This document shows, piece by piece, positions 24,205-37,058 of a stretch of 64,000 bases of DNA. The notes below the pieces were generated by a model that ran no database searches, was not told where the DNA came from, and saw only the letters and a program-made list of their open reading frames with translations. Position numbers and translations under genes: made by a program. The stretch covers positions 155,041,663 through 155,105,662 of the forward strand of contig NC_090023.1 of NCBI RefSeq assembly GCF_037176765.1. Direction: 5' to 3'. Source of the stretch: Anolis sagrei (lineage: Eukaryota; Chordata; Lepidosauria; Squamata; Anolidae). Numbering within the stretch: the stretch's first letter is position 1; each line of letters opens with the position of its first letter.

Positions 24205-24980
24205 CATATTTTATTTATTTATTTATTTCACACATTTCTACCCCACCCTTCTCAACCCCCGAGGGGGGACTCAGGGCGGCTTACAAAAGGCACAATTCGA
24301 TGCCAACAACAATAAAATAAAACATGTATCAAAAGCAATTATAAAACACTTAAAACAGTTAAAACAATCAATAAAACCAATCTAATGTTCAACGTTCGCC
24401 AGCTCAGAATCCATAAATTCATTCCACATTGTCAAATCATATCAATTCTAGTCGTCATTGTCCTTTGTCTATCTGCCAGATTACCCAAAGGCCTGGTCCC
24501 ATATCCATGTTTTTAGTTTCTTTCTGAAAGAGAGGAGGGATCTCGATGATCTGATTTCCCCGGGAAGTGAATTCCACAGGCAAGGGGACACCACCGAGAA
24601 GGCCCTACTCCTCGTCCCCACCAATCTCACTTGTGATCGAGGTGGGGCCGAGAGCAGGGCCTCCCCATAAGATCTTAAACTCGGCGGTACATAGAAGGAG
24701 ATGCGTTCGGACAGGTACGCTGGGCCGGAGCCGTATAGGGTTTTGTAGGTCAAAACCAGCACTTTGAATTGTGCTCGGAACTGGATCGGCAACCAGCGGA
24801 GCTGACATAACAGAGGGGTGGTATGTTCCCTGTATGACACTCTGGTGAGTAATCTGGCCGACGCCTACTGGACTAATTGAAGTTTCCGAACAGTCTTCAA
24901 AGGCAACCCCACATAGAGTGTGTTGCAGTAATCTATTCGAGATGTAACAAGAGTGTGGACCACTACGGCCAGATCTGTTG
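24205..24980 (-). mobile_element. CR1/L2-type LINE 3' end with RT tail
   Basis: The minus strand keeps a 119-codon frame (24481-24840) with MSYREHTTPLLCQLRWLPIQ, LTYKTLYGSGPAYLSERIS and WNSLPGEIRSSRSLLSF. (ATTT)n tail at the left edge. Confidence 0.85.
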
Positions 24981-25106
24981 TGTAGTAAGGCTTTTTGTGT
25001 CCCAGATTATATCAATTCTTGGCAGTCAATTGTGTCTGTCTGATAGGAATGTAAAGTCCTTTTTTGGATCCATGATGAATTTGCCATATGTCTATATGAT
25101 CTAGAT

Positions 25107-25311
25107 TAGTGGTTCCCAACATTTTTTTGACCAGGACCCACTTAAACAGGGACCACTCTCCAACATTAGTACCAAAAGGTGCGGGGCTGGTCAGCTGTGT
25201 GGAAAGGAACAGAAATAAATAAAATAAAATAAAAGGGAATAAGGTTAGTGGATTGGATTTTCGTTCTTACAGCTCACTGCTGGGCCATGGCCCATAGGTT
25301 GAGAACCACTG
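25107..25311. mobile_element. hAT-like MITE with exact 8-bp target duplication
   Basis: TIRs AGTGGTTCCCAAC and GGTTGAGAACCACTG. ATCTAGAT at 25099-25106 and 25312-25319. It lies about 600 bp before the candidate gene B leader exon. Confidence 0.75.
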
Positions 25312-25699
25312 ATCTAGATCATTTGTCAACTTCCAAAAACTTTGTCAGAGTTCTCTTCCTTTGTTTTGTTTTTATGCATGAATTTTCCATCTATATTTTG
25401 TTCTGCCACTGCATTGAAGTCTCCTAGTCTGATCAGTTCATAGCAGTTTATATTTTTATTTGATGGTGTTAGATAGTGTTCAATAATTTAATGATGTTAG
25501 GTGATATATAAAATCATACTGTCCATTCAGTATGATTTTATAATTATGCTTTCTCCAATTTCCTCAATCTGGGTAGATATCCTAACTGAGACTAATGTAA
25601 TAAACCAATAAACCAATAAATCACTATCTTGTTCACAGTTGCTCCAAAACTTAATGCTTGACGCCTGAAGTTCAGACCAGCCAAGAGGGAGGGAGGGAG

Positions 25700-25785
25700 G
25701 AAGTAAGGCAGTAAAAGTTCAGTTGGTTTCTATCTCCTCTCTTCTCCCCCTTGACCCTGCCTCGTGTCCTGCTTTGAGAGCATCG
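25700..25785 (+). promoter_or_regulatory. Candidate gene B 5' UTR exon and promoter-proximal region
   Basis: A strong donor (CATCG|GTAAGT) ends at 25785 about 1 kb before the gene B start, and a second one (GCCAG|GTAAGT) ends at 25825. Either could splice to the acceptor at 26821. The upstream sequence is pyrimidine-rich and has no clear TATA box. The 5' limit given here is a guess. Confidence 0.3.
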
Positions 25786-26830
25786 GTAAGTCTCGTCTCT
25801 TCAAATCTTCATCTCTTCTTGCCAGGTAAGTTAAATTTCTACTCACTTTACCTTATCAAAGGTCTGTATCTTTAGTCTTTGAACTTTACGATTTAGCTAG
25901 TCCACGGACTGTAAGAGAAACCTTACTTTGAAAAAGAAACAAAAAGACAGTTGACGTTTTTGTCAAAACAGGCAGCAAGGTAGTAGCCTTGGATGCCTCT
26001 CCAGTCTTCACTCATTTCTGTGTTTACTCCTCAAATTGGGAGCTATAGGTCATAAATGCAGAAATGCAGAAACTAGATGAATCTGTGTAAAGCCCCTCTG
26101 ATTCTCTCTTAGACCAGAAAGAAAAAGTCCCTGTACTTGGCTGAATAATTTACCTTGCACACAGTCTCTGAGTAGCAAGTTCATGAGTTGTCTTCACACC
26201 TCCATGCTACCAGAAGTCTTCGTTCTTGGACATCAAAGAATGTGATGACTTATGGCTTATGTGAAATGTGATGAACTCTTAAATTTCTAGCTTCTTGGGT
26301 TTGAAAGAAACTATGGGAATGCCTTAAAGATGCTAGATGTGAAATCAATACTCTTGACTCAATACACATTTCTATGAGACAGAAGGGTGCATTATTGTTA
26401 GTCCTAGAATGCCCAGAAAGTAGTCAGACAGGACACATATAATACAAAATACCTGAATGAGTCACTGAAACTTCACTTGAAGTAGTTCATTTCCAAAAAG
26501 CTTTCAGATTTGGTATGTATACAAACCAAGAAATATAGTGTATTTAAAAATCTAAAACTTGGACATCTTGGTAATTGTCCTATTCACATTCATTCTGTTG
26601 TGCAGTAGGTCAAGGACAATGCTTTCCCTGTAATGTCAATGAGGAACAGGGCTTATTTGACTAATATAATGGATTGATGTAACCAACAAATAGTGGACAA
26701 ATAGACTCTGTAAGTGAAATACAATCCTCCCTAACTTGTGTAAATAGTTCTATAATGGTCATAGCTATTTTTTAAACTGGTAATAGATAATAATCTCCTC
26801 TTACCCTGTTCTCTTTCTAAGGTGTTAGCA

Positions 26831-29800
26831 ATGTATGTTCTCAAGCTTCTTGGATGCCTAGTTCTGGGATCCTCACTGACATTGTCTGCAGTTTCTGAAT
26901 CAAGCAGATGTGAACCAAACTCATGCACCATGATGGCATGTGGCAACCCAGGACTCAATGGTTTACCTGGAAGAGATGGGAAAGATGGCATAAAAGGAGA
27001 GAAGGGAGACCCAGGTATTGCAAAAGTGGTCATGTTACAGTACAATTGTAAGCACTGTTTTATAGAAGCAACAACAGAAGTTTGCAATGAAACTGGAAAA
27101 ATCACATTTGCTTCCTACTTGTTGAATATTCTATATGCAACATACCAGAGGAAGAGTAAGTCACATAAAAGAAGTATAAGAAAGAGTTAAATTGATGGCT
27201 TCTCTGTTGCTATATGTTATCATTGGGAACTACTAACATTAAAGTGATCTTTTATTTGCATTAGGAGATTCAGTGAGAGGACCACAGGGTCCTCCTGGGA
27301 AAGCTGGGCCTCCTGGATTACCAGGAACTCCAGGAATCCCAGGAATTAAAGGGATCCCAGGCCAGAAAGGACAAAAAGGAGATGCTGCTGGTAAGAAACA
27401 TATTCTTTCATGGCTATATTTGGGTGTGACAGCAAACATAAATAACCCTGTCCCAACAAACTGAGCACTCCTTCTGTCTTCCCATTTTTTTTCAATCTAA
27501 AGCATCCTAAACAGCTTGTTTGCTCTTGTTTCAAAACCTTAGTGCTCTATCAATGCTTAGAACCATCCAGAACACAAGACATTCCTCCCTTTTGGCAATG
27601 AGAGACTATTTGACACTATTTGAATAATTCTTCTTCCATAGCGCTATTTTCAAACAGTAGGCCCAGGTAATATATTTTATGCTCCCCCCATGCTTTGGAG
27701 GGCACAAATGTTTTTCAATGGGTTCACATGAGGAAATGTTTGTGTCAACGAGTTCCTCATTATGGTTAGTTCATCCTAATTCCAAAATTTCAGGTAGCAC
27801 TTGAGCCCCCTCTGAAACAGGGATGAGTGTTGACATTAATATGAAGGGGCAGTTCATACACATAGCAATTTCCTTGTGAACCTGGCTAAAGATTCACACT
27901 TGGCTTCAACAAAATATATAGGTAATCATACGCAAAGGGACCTAATCTGGCCAGAAGGCAATCCAACCAGGAGATACTCTCTTCCAATGTGCCATATGCA
28001 GAGGTGGCCCTAGGTAATTTTCAATGGTAAGCAAACAGTATTTTGGTGCCCCCCCCCCCCCAACCAATCATTGATATATATTTTCTGTTCATCATAGGAG
28101 TTCTGTGTGCCATATTTGGTTCAATTCCATCATTGGTGGAGTTCAGAATGCTCTTTGATTTTAGGTGAACTATACATCCCAGTAACAACAACTCGCATAT
28201 GTCAAGGTCTATTTTCCCCCAAGAGCGCCCCTGGGCAAAATCAACTATACTGCGAATGCTTACTTTGGGTTTAGCCGCCCCTGGCCATATGGTATAAAGG
28301 CACATGATGTAGGAGCTAAGCATGGGTGCATCTACGCTGAAGAATTAACTTCAGTGCTATGAAATCATGGAAGCTGCAGTTTTACATGGTCTTTAACTTT
28401 CTCTTCCAAAAAGGTCTGGTGCCTCACCAAATTACAACTCCTAAGATTAAATACAATTAGGGTCAAACTACAATTAGGGTCAAACTGCATTAATTTTTCA
28501 GGGCAGATGTACCCCATGCCTCAATATGGTCAGTGTCAGCATTATTTAAGGAACCCATGTAACTTGCTCTGAAGTCATCTAAAGATAAATAAAAGATAAT
28601 TTTCATCTAAAGATAAATAATTAAGTCAGCATATTACAGATCCAGCATATTGCAATGGACCAGTGTCAGTGTGGATGACCTATAGTAATTTATACTAAAT
28701 AGAAATGTTTAGGCTGATCTATATTCCTCTCCCATCTCCCTTTTATCACTTAGCTCTTGATGCGATTCAAAGACAAGTTGCAGCTTTAGAACAGATTACC
28801 CGGACTCTTCAGGAAGACCTTAGAAAATCCAGAAAGCGTAAGATGGAACATGACTTTTTTTGTGCTTTGTTTTTAGTTTCATTTTGAAAGCATGCACATG
28901 TGTGAGAGTAATAGGTTGATATTGAAGTTATCATGGTGGAAATACCTCTTGTATTATGTTCTTAGCATAATCCCAGATTTCTATTGCTGTTTTTCTTGTG
29001 AGTTCAATTGCATAGATCTTCTGCAAACTACTAGGAAACTTGCAGAACCTCAGAGGAAATAGTACACACACCCCCACACACATATACGTGATGAAAAAAT
29101 GCCCACAGGTTCAGTTACATGCCCATTCAGCTTCCTATATGCACCTTAGAGAGCATTTTGTGGCTAAACCTTCTTTCTTTCTTTTTTTGAAAAAAAATGT
29201 TTGTTTTTTAAATTTTTGGATGGCCCAGGGGAAGATTCAGACCTGCTGAAAATGGCCACTGAGCCACCTATCTATCATTTGAGATTGTTCACTACATACG
29301 TGTACCTACCTTGCTATTGTGAATGCATGCGAAGGGAACATTCTTCAAGTCCAAATTTCTTACAATTCCAGTTCTTTCTGTGATAAACTGATGTCAAGGA
29401 AACTGCACATTACCCACAGTACAGAAAGAAGGACTGACATATTTGATGCAGGGATGGGAGTTCAAACACTATGCTCTCATGGATATCCACTAAAATTTGT
29501 ATTAGCTTTATGTCATTCCATTATGTACATTGTAATATTCTTACTGAGTCAGTATGCATGCTGCTCTTCTGAGCAATACTACGGTGGAGGGGAGGATAGG
29601 ACTAGTAGGAACTACAACTTGAAATGCAAAAGAGAACAAAATGTATACAACATAATCCATCCAAGATGATTTTTTTAAACACATTGGCAATAGGCTTGAC
29701 CGTGGATGCATTTTTAGCTGTTTCCTTCAGCTTCTTCAGCTTCTTTGGGAGACCATAACGGCAAGGACCCAGCCGACATAGTCTCCCATCTGTAATGGGA

Positions 29801-31659
29801 TCACATAGCATCCAATCATGGCTCCTCCTCCCCTTTTCACTTGTCCACAGAATTTTTGGGAGTTTTCGAGGTTTTTAAAAACAACATTTTAAAAAAACCT
29901 ACAAGAGCGATCTCCGCTTTTCCCTCCCTCTCTGATTGGCTGAGAGGCATGTCAACAGGTTTGGCTTTGCCTCTCAGCAGGGCTTGGTTGCACTGTCAAT
30001 TTTAGATTGATTCTAATGCTACATGATTCTAATGATTCTAATGTAATCCAATGCATTCTGGGAAAAGTAGTTTTGTGCTGGCATATGGCTGAAATTACTA
30101 TAAATGGGGAAATTTCAGATGCTCCTATCTCCCTCAGTTTAAAGCTATTGGGGTGAAACTTGCTACAATGATAGAACACACTTTCCACTCTTAGCCTATT
30201 AAATTTCATAATGTTTCATTCATCCACATTAAACCCCTGTGCCGGCAGGACTGAAGACCGACAGGTCACAGGTTCGAATCAGGGGAGACACGGATGAGCT
30301 CCCTCTATCAACTCCATCTCCTCATGCGGGGGCACTAGAGAAGCCTCCCACAAGGATGATAAAAACATCAAATCATCTGGGCATCCCCTGGCCAACATCC
30401 TTGCAGATGGCCAATTCTCTCACACCAGAAGCGACTTGTAGTTTTTCAAGTCGCTCCTGACATGACAAAAAGAAATTCATCCACAGAAACAACATTTTTA
30501 GCTATCTCCACCTCTGCCTCCCCTCTCTCCTCCATCAGGCCTGATTGGCTGGAGAAGCATGCCAATACGTTTGGCTTCGCCTCTCATTGGTTGCCCTGTG
30601 AATTTTAGCTCCATCACAGCTACATCTGAACATATCCGTGACTTAAGAATTGAAGGCTCCTTTTGATTCAAATTCTTAATATTGGGGGGGGGGGGGCATG
30701 TCAGAACTTGTTTCAAAATTTCTAAACATCCAAACTAGATGCAAATCAAGGGTATTTCTGCATCAAATGCACAATTCTACTCTCTATATATCTATGCTCT
30801 CTCTGCTTGCTGCTGCTCTTCAAGTTACAGGATGGGGCCTTTTGGGGAACTTTTTAAAGGAGATTTTATTTCTAAAAAGGAAAAAAATTCTAAAAATCAG
30901 GAGATGACCCAAATTTCATGAAACTTGGTGAGCTAACAGTGGTAGATGTGTCCTCCAAATGTGCTGATTTTCATTCCATTAGCCCTATAAATGATGGAAA
31001 GGGGAGCCTAGGAATCTTGCCCATTGCCACTGTAGTCCGAAAACAGTTATCTGGCTGTGTGCCTGTTTTGGGAAGGTGCATAAACATGGATACTGGTGTC
31101 TACCAGTATCCGGCCAGCAAAAATGGATTGAGGTTCAGCCAAAATGCACAAGCCTTATTGGCAACTTTTTGTCTTTTGAACATATAGTTGTAAAAGGTGT
31201 TTAACAGAATCGTATTACTGAATATTGTGGACTGATGACTGTGTTTTCTGAAAATTGTTTTCATACTTTTTCAACATTGTAGGTCTTTTGTGGCAGGGGG
31301 CAGTGAGCGTTGGTGAGAAAATCTTTGTTTCAACTGGCCAGCAAGACACTTTCTTCAAGGGGAGGGATCTGTGTGCCAGTGCAGGTGGAAAACTTGCCAG
31401 CCCAAAGAATGAGGCTGAAAACAGAGCCTTGACAGAAATGGTGAAGAAGAATTACAAGTATGCTTTCCTTGGAATAAATGATATCCAAACGGAGGGCACA
31501 TTTGTAGATCTGAGTGGAGCATCTCTACGTTATACCAACTGGAAGTCAGGGGAGCCCAATGATTACAATAATAATGAAGATTGTGTTATAGTGCTAGACA
31601 ATCAGTTATGGAATGATTTTAATTGTGAACATAAATCACCAATATTTTGTGAAGTTTAA
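26831..31659 (+). CDS. Gene B: mannose-binding-lectin-like collectin, 4 coding exons, 256 aa
   Basis: Coding exons are 26831-27014, 27265-27390, 28754-28837 and 31283-31659, all joined in phase 1. Exon 1 has 184 coding nt, the same as gene A. I chose the ATG at 26831 because it opens a clean signal peptide (residues 1-20) and follows an acceptor at 26821. Cys27, 32 and 37 match the three interchain cysteines of mammalian MBL. Residues 38-100 are collagen, with one break at the exon 1/2 junction (GDSVRGPQ). Residues 104-131 are a heptad neck (L105, I108, V112, L115, L122, L126). The CRD runs about 141-256, with Cys162, 232, 246 and 254, EPN at 222-224, E230 and N242-D243, so mannose-type calcium-dependent binding is predicted. 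The stretch [16 protein letters not shown] resembles human MBL2. It shares [12 protein letters not shown] with gene A, so the two are probably tandem duplicates. Expected role: secreted pattern recognition and complement activation through MASPs, known for the family and not shown here. Confidence 0.92.
27999..28283. mobile_element. hAT-like short element in gene B intron 2
   Basis: TIRs CAGAGGTGGCCC and GCCGCCCCTG with exact duplication GCCATATG (27991-27998 and 28284-28291). In reverse orientation it is the same family as 42365-42666. Confidence 0.75.
28323..28516. mobile_element. MITE in gene B intron 2
   Basis: Ends GGGTGCATCTACGCTG and CAGGGCAGATGTACCCC are inverted, with inner GAATTAACTTCAG mirrored by CTGCATTAATTTTTC. 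Same family as 57165-57383. Confidence 0.5.
29690..31160. repeat. Non-autonomous repeat sequence in gene B intron 3
   Basis: Two similar blocks near 29930-30010 and 30540-30620 share GATTGGCTG and GGCTTCGCCTCTCA-like stretches; a SINE sits between them. A related block is at 33080-33100. It is probably a DNA transposon derivative; ends are not defined. Confidence 0.3.
30229..30474 (+). mobile_element. tRNA-derived SINE, 5'-truncated, in gene B intron 3
   Basis: Starts at TTAAACCCCTGTGCCGGCAG, has the B-box GGTTCGAATC, and ends GCTCCTGACATGACAAAA. The 11-bp duplication ATTCATCCACA lies at 30218-30228 and 30475-30485. About 30 bp of head are missing. Confidence 0.85.
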
Positions 31660-31854
31660 TCTATTTACAAAGAATTCTAACTCTGGAGGCACACAAACTA
31701 GTTGTTGGGAACATCTAGTAAATGAAATTAACTTTTTACTCTGAGATCAAGACTACAGATGGGGTTTTGCTGAGCTTTATTTTTTGTTGGAAAATACCAA
31801 AAGTCACAAAATTGCACTACTGAAGAATGTGCAAATGGTAGATTTTCTGTCTCA

Positions 31855-31936
31855 ATTAAAGATTGGTGAGAATCCATTTCAGTTCATTGAAAAGTCAGAT
31901 ACATGTAAATGTGCAAAATCTGAATACACGAATAAA
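31855..31936 (+). promoter_or_regulatory. Gene B candidate polyadenylation signals
   Basis: ATTAAA at 31855-31860 and AATAAA at 31931-31936 lie about 200-270 bp after the gene B stop. Either could end the transcript. Confidence 0.45.
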
Positions 31937-31939
31937 TGA

Positions 31940-32685
31940 AACTCACAGATTTACCCATCCCTACTTGAAAGAAGATGATTTTTACAGTGTTAAAATCATA
32001 TGAAAAGAGGAATATGTTTGTTTTTCAAAAGCTTTTGTTTTTTGTTGGTTAAATTTTTGGAATATTGAAACATTGCAGAAAACCACAAAATACTTGTATT
32101 AAACTGAGATAGGGAAGAATATATACATCAGATTTTCCTATCAGTCCACCTTCAACTTATAGTAGAGTACATGACTACCGTCATACTCTAGGTTCAATTA
32201 GTAAAATTCCAGATATAATATCTAGATGTGGCTTGTCAAATGCAAAATGAACCAAAGATCTGTTTGACTGAATGTAAATATTTTTCTAATATGTTTTAAT
32301 TGTGGAAAACAATTTAGCTTCCTCAATATGCCTAATCATTGTTTATCACTTCTGTAAAAAGGGGGGGGGGGGGGTGCTCTCCAGGCAGATGTAATTTTTC
32401 AAAAATGAAAGCTGGAATTTTATGAATCTGAACATCATCTTATTCTGATATAACTGCAACCCTGTTGCATATGAATGGCCTGCCCCATCCCATTGCAACC
32501 ATTTGATAGTTTTCACATTGTAGTACCATATAAATATGTGTTTGCTACAGTACCTACAGTGTTCCATATATATTTAAATTCTGTTCTGGGTGCAGCTATT
32601 AGATTTGTAAGGAAACACTGCACAAGGAAGGAATCTGTTTAGTACTTGCTGGTTATGCATTCCATCTGAGATTTCTATCGCACTT
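31940..32685. other. Downstream of gene B, no gene
   Basis: A/T-rich sequence with a G homopolymer near 32360. Nothing recognised. Confidence 0.45.
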
Positions 32686-33477
32686 AAGGGTGTGCAATTT
32701 GGGAAAACCCTGTGCCATTTTTGGTGCCCAGTTTTTGGCTCCTTCCCCATCCCCCCATTCTTTTTCAGGGTACTCCCCAAATTCAGAAGGGGTTTCTGTT
32801 TGCATGCCAGCAAGATTCGGTCCATTGGCACCAATGGGAAAACATTAGAGATTCATTTCTTTGTCATTAGGCCTATAAACATGAAACCTGTCTCACTTAT
32901 AGGCAATATTTATAACTGCAAGCTTATCAAAATGTTTCACCAGTGCACTGATTTTTGGGAAATTTTAAAAGTTTTTAACCATAACATTTTTTTTTATAAA
33001 AAAAACACGACGGGGTTCTGGGAAATGAAGCCTCAAACACATGCCACAAAAGGGGAGGAGAATGGACATAGTCAACCAGATCTCTGATTGGCTGAGAAAA
33101 AAGTGAAACATACAGAGAGAAATCTCAACTCCCATCATGTCTTAGGAGGGAACACAGGCTCCTTCAGTACCCACATCACATAAAGTGCTGCTAGGAAAGT
33201 GATCATTTGTCTCAAGCGGGTGCTGGAGCAGGGGAGCCTTCAGGAAGGGATGGAGGAGACTGCTGAGAAAGAAAGGAAAGGAGGAGCCACAGCTTGCCTG
33301 ATTTACAAGGCTGCTACACACCGCTCAAGAAGAATGCCACTCCTCCCCATTAGTCAAAAAGATCCATGTGCTGTGTTCTATATCAGCCAAGGCTGCTCAC
33401 TGCCAGTGCCATGCATTTGACAGCTGAATCCCCCAAATCCCTGGAATTTGGGACACCAAAATATTGTGCAAAGCCCT
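32686..33477. mobile_element. hAT-like non-autonomous element (tentative)
   Basis: AAGGGTGTGCAATTTGGG at the left and TTGTGCAAAGCCCTA at the right resemble the TIRs of 14066-14800. The flanks TATCGCAC and TATCATTC match only partly. Confidence 0.35.
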
Positions 33478-33493
33478 ACTATCATTCCAATTT

Positions 33494-33556
33494 CTTGCAG
33501 ATGGCCAATTCTCTCACACCAGAAGCAACTTGCAGTTTCTGACACGACAAAAAAAA
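33494..33556 (+). mobile_element. SINE 3' fragment
   Basis: The last 60 bp of the tRNA-derived SINE: ATGGCCAATTCTCTCACACC to GACACGAC plus an A run. It is strongly 5'-truncated. Confidence 0.7.
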
Positions 33557-35267
33557 TTAAAATTAAATTTAAAAATTCCAATTTCTGATAGCTTTTACTA
33601 AGGGGGTTGAGGCGAAATCAGATCCGTCATGTGGCAGGAGGGATTTTATCTTATTATCACACCACTGCCACCAATAAAAGCAATTCTTAAAGGTTAATAG
33701 TAACAATTTCATGTTCCTATAAAGACTAAGAGCTAACTGTGGCACCAACAAGAAAATACTGTGTAACCGTCCAGTTTGTGTGAACCTGAGTTATCTTTAA
33801 ATAAATATTTTTTGTTTAGTTCAAGTACTAGGACTTGTGTCTAATTATTAAAGAGAAGTTTCTCCACAAAAGAGAAGTCAGAAAGATCTTGGGGAGCTGA
33901 ATGCAGTTGTGTGGCATTGAGTTACACATATTAAAGAGGCACAAACAGGTGTATTAAAAGTCTTACACAATTCTCAGCCAAGCCTCTAACTAAGTTTGAA
34001 ATATTCAGAGCATTTACGCATGTGCCTGTGGACATTACTGTGTTACTTTTGAAAGGAATGAATGAAGTTGACAGAGGTGCGATAAATCATGAAGGACAAT
34101 AATATTTTCATTTACAAATAAGGGATTTTGTATTAGCATTCCTTGTACAAAAATGCTTAATCTTTTGTGCTTTATTTTCCAACCAATGTTTGTGAATGGA
34201 TGTAGGAATCAAGAGCAAACAGTGTAAGTAACAGGCGGGACAAGAGCACCTAACTTGCTAAAATGCATGCAGAAAGGATTATGCTTGACTTGTACACTGA
34301 AAATCACAGCCCTGGCATTCTTTATTCACATTCAGCTCTACATCTCTTTGACTAAAACAATAGTTGCCAGGCACATGCATTATATTTTCTCATCTCTCAA
34401 CAAAAACAGGCAATGACAATCTCTTTCCCCACTGGATGTGTGCCTAAAGTGAAAACCATATAAGTTATCTGATTATAAGCTAGCAAAAATGATTGCCATT
34501 CCAGAAAACAACATTCTCCGAAGAAAGATCCTTTAGATGCATCCAATTGGTGTAGGTTACTACAATGCAGCACTTTAACTCCACAGCAATCAACATTACC
34601 ATAAGACTTTTAATAATTACATCCAATAGCTCAGAATCAGTGGAAGTCAACTGTTTAATAACACTTTTTTACAAAAAACATACAGAAGCAATTGATTTTG
34701 AAAGCCTGCACCAAACGAACCAAGCATAAACCTGCCAGGATTATCTGTGCAACACCAAGCGAGAATTGGATAGCAGGAAGGTGGAGTTGCTGTGGTCTAT
34801 TGTGATTCCATTCTCTGGACCAGACATAATCCTATAGATTGGTGTTCGAGTCTCCATGTGTAGTCATGCTAGGATATAGCATGCCAAGATCACTATGTCA
34901 GGAGTAACCTGGGACCTCATGGCATTCATGAAAACTGTGGGCCTATCTGAAGTGGTACGTGGCTCTACTCATGCTGTGAGATTGTTAGCGGCCTTGAGTC
35001 CCCATAGAGAGAATGGCAGGGTAATCATCATCTCACCCTTGTTTTCTGTGCTGGCTCAATTTATGAACTGGCCATGAGTGTTTTGGCAGAGTTAAAGCTT
35101 GTGCACCAACTGCGCCTCTGTCTTGAGATGACGGATCTGGATATGAGTGTACATGCCTTAAATTTAATTCATTTGCACTATGTAAATCATGCTATTTGAA
35201 GACTGTTAAGACATTTTCTTATAAAACCACTGGCTCCACTGGCTAATAGTTTGTTTCTGGACACAGT
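33557..35267. other. Intergenic, no gene
   Basis: Mostly A/T-rich single-copy-looking sequence. No splice-ready open frame or RNA gene seen. Confidence 0.45.
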
Positions 35268-36395
35268 TAAAGTGCTGGTTATGACCTATACAGCTCTATA
35301 TGGCTCAGGTCCAGGCTATTGGGCGGACTGTATCTCTGTATGAAGCATATCAGGCTCTCATGTCTTTAGGAGAGGCCCTTCCCTCAGTCCCACTACTATC
35401 ACTAGTTAGTTAGGAAAGAAGGGAGGATCATCTCTTTGGCCATAGATGTTGAGCTTCCTACTCAAGAAGCCAGAACTACTTCCTCCATGTTGTCCTTCTA
35501 TGGGCATGCTAAAAGCTTTTCATTTTATCAGAAGTTTGAAGCAGAAAAGTTTTTAAAAATCTCACGCTTTATCTCACAATTCAGCAGCAGATCAGTTGCA
35601 CAACTTCAGCACTTTCCAGTAGCTTCTTCCTGCACAATATTTTCAGTCAACTGCTCCCACAAACTGCAGTCACTCTGGAACTCTTTACAGGCACTTGAGC
35701 ACATGCCCGGCCATTGTCAGTTTTACTATTGTTTTCCCCTCCAATCTAGATGACACTACAAACTCACCACAGCACACAGTTATATCTTGTCTTAGCAGTC
35801 AGGTTCTTTTAGTAAATTACATAGAGCCTTCGACGAACAGCATCACAGCACGAGGAGAGAAATATACACTGTACATGACTTCCTTATATACGATTCTATA
35901 CAATTACACATCGCAATCTCTGATTGGTTCCCAACTCATTGACTTAACTCAAACCCAGGATTACATCATTCACAATCACCTGGACTAGGCCAGAACACAT
36001 TCCCCAAATGAAGTTCTATATACATGACTCAGCATGACTCAGCATTTCCAATAGCAGCCTATTAGCAGTGCATGACTCAGATATATTCCTGAGTCATGCA
36101 CTGCTAATAGGATGTAATCCTGGGTTTGAGTTTTACATTGTAAAACCTGACCAGGAGATGCTGCATTGTTTTAAACTGAACTGTTTTAAATAGTTCTTTT
36201 AACTTTGTTAATGACCCTTTTTTTCCTTTGAACTTGATATTGTCTTTTAAAACTGTGTTTTAATACTGCAATTACATTAATTATATTTAAGTATTTACTT
36301 TTTGGATGTCTTAAATTGCATTGTTCTTTTAAATTGTAAGCTGCTTTGAGTCCTTTTGGAGGGGGGAGTGGAAACAAAGAAATAAACCAATGAAT
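35268..36395 (+). mobile_element. Old CR1/L2-type LINE 3' part split by a younger insertion
   Basis: RT-tail remnants at 35268-35545 (TAVKVLVMTYTALYGSGPG-like text) and a 3' UTR end at 36150-36395 (GTAAGCTGCTTTGAGTCC). About 600 bp of unrelated sequence lies between. Confidence 0.5.
35946..36133. repeat. Nested inverted repeat
   Basis: AACTCAAACCCAGGATTACA near 35946 is mirrored near 36113-36133. Inside, CTATTAGCAGTGCATGACTC at about 36058 is mirrored near 36090-36110 around ATATATTC. Confidence 0.7.
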
Positions 36396-36399
36396 AGTT

Positions 36400-37054
36400 T
36401 AACAACAACTCATTCTAAAGCCATGAGATAAACATAAATGCTACTAAGCACCCTCCCATATTTTCTTGAGAGATAAAAAGTCTAGACATAGGGATACAGG
36501 ATTTAATTCCAATTACTTGTAAAAGTATTAGAGGTTTATAATGTGCATTATTGTCTTCTCATTCACAAAAAGCAATAATGATAAAACCATTTTTAAAAGT
36601 AAACAGAATCCTGCACAAGATTGCAATTCAACTGAGTGTCTGCCAACTGCATTTCCATGTCTCTAGAGGTTTTCAGGTATTGCACTGTGCATGTCATCAC
36701 AATATAACTACACATGCTCAAATTTCTGTGAGAATGTTCATTTTCTCATAGGAAGAATGACTTTTAATCACCTTCTCCTTTCAATCTACTGAGTTAAATG
36801 AGTGCAAATGACATTTGCATTTTGAACTCAATTTCTAGTAACTGAAGCAAGCTGAGGACAAAAGGGGAAGGGTTCTGGCATTTTTTAAAAAAGTGATAAA
36901 CTGGGATGACAGAGAATTGATAATTGCTGCATAATAATAGATAGAACTGAGGTCTTTTCAGAAATGATGCATGGTGGAGACAATTCAGTACCCATATGCA
37001 AACCGGGTTCCACAGGTTCGCCTATTCAAGAGCTACATCTCTCCATCATTAGGC
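36400..37054. other. Intergenic, nothing recognised
   Basis: No gene or repeat recognised. Confidence 0.45.
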
Positions 37055-37058
37055 TAAG

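Noticed and set aside
26822-26830. Upstream non-ATG start for gene B
   Set aside because: The frame extends upstream only by GTG TTA GCA directly behind the acceptor; the ATG at 26831 gives a proper signal peptide and the same exon size as gene A.
30229-30474. Functional tRNA gene (B-box GGTTCGAATC)
   Set aside because: The B-box belongs to a 5'-truncated SINE with target duplications; there is no complete cloverleaf.
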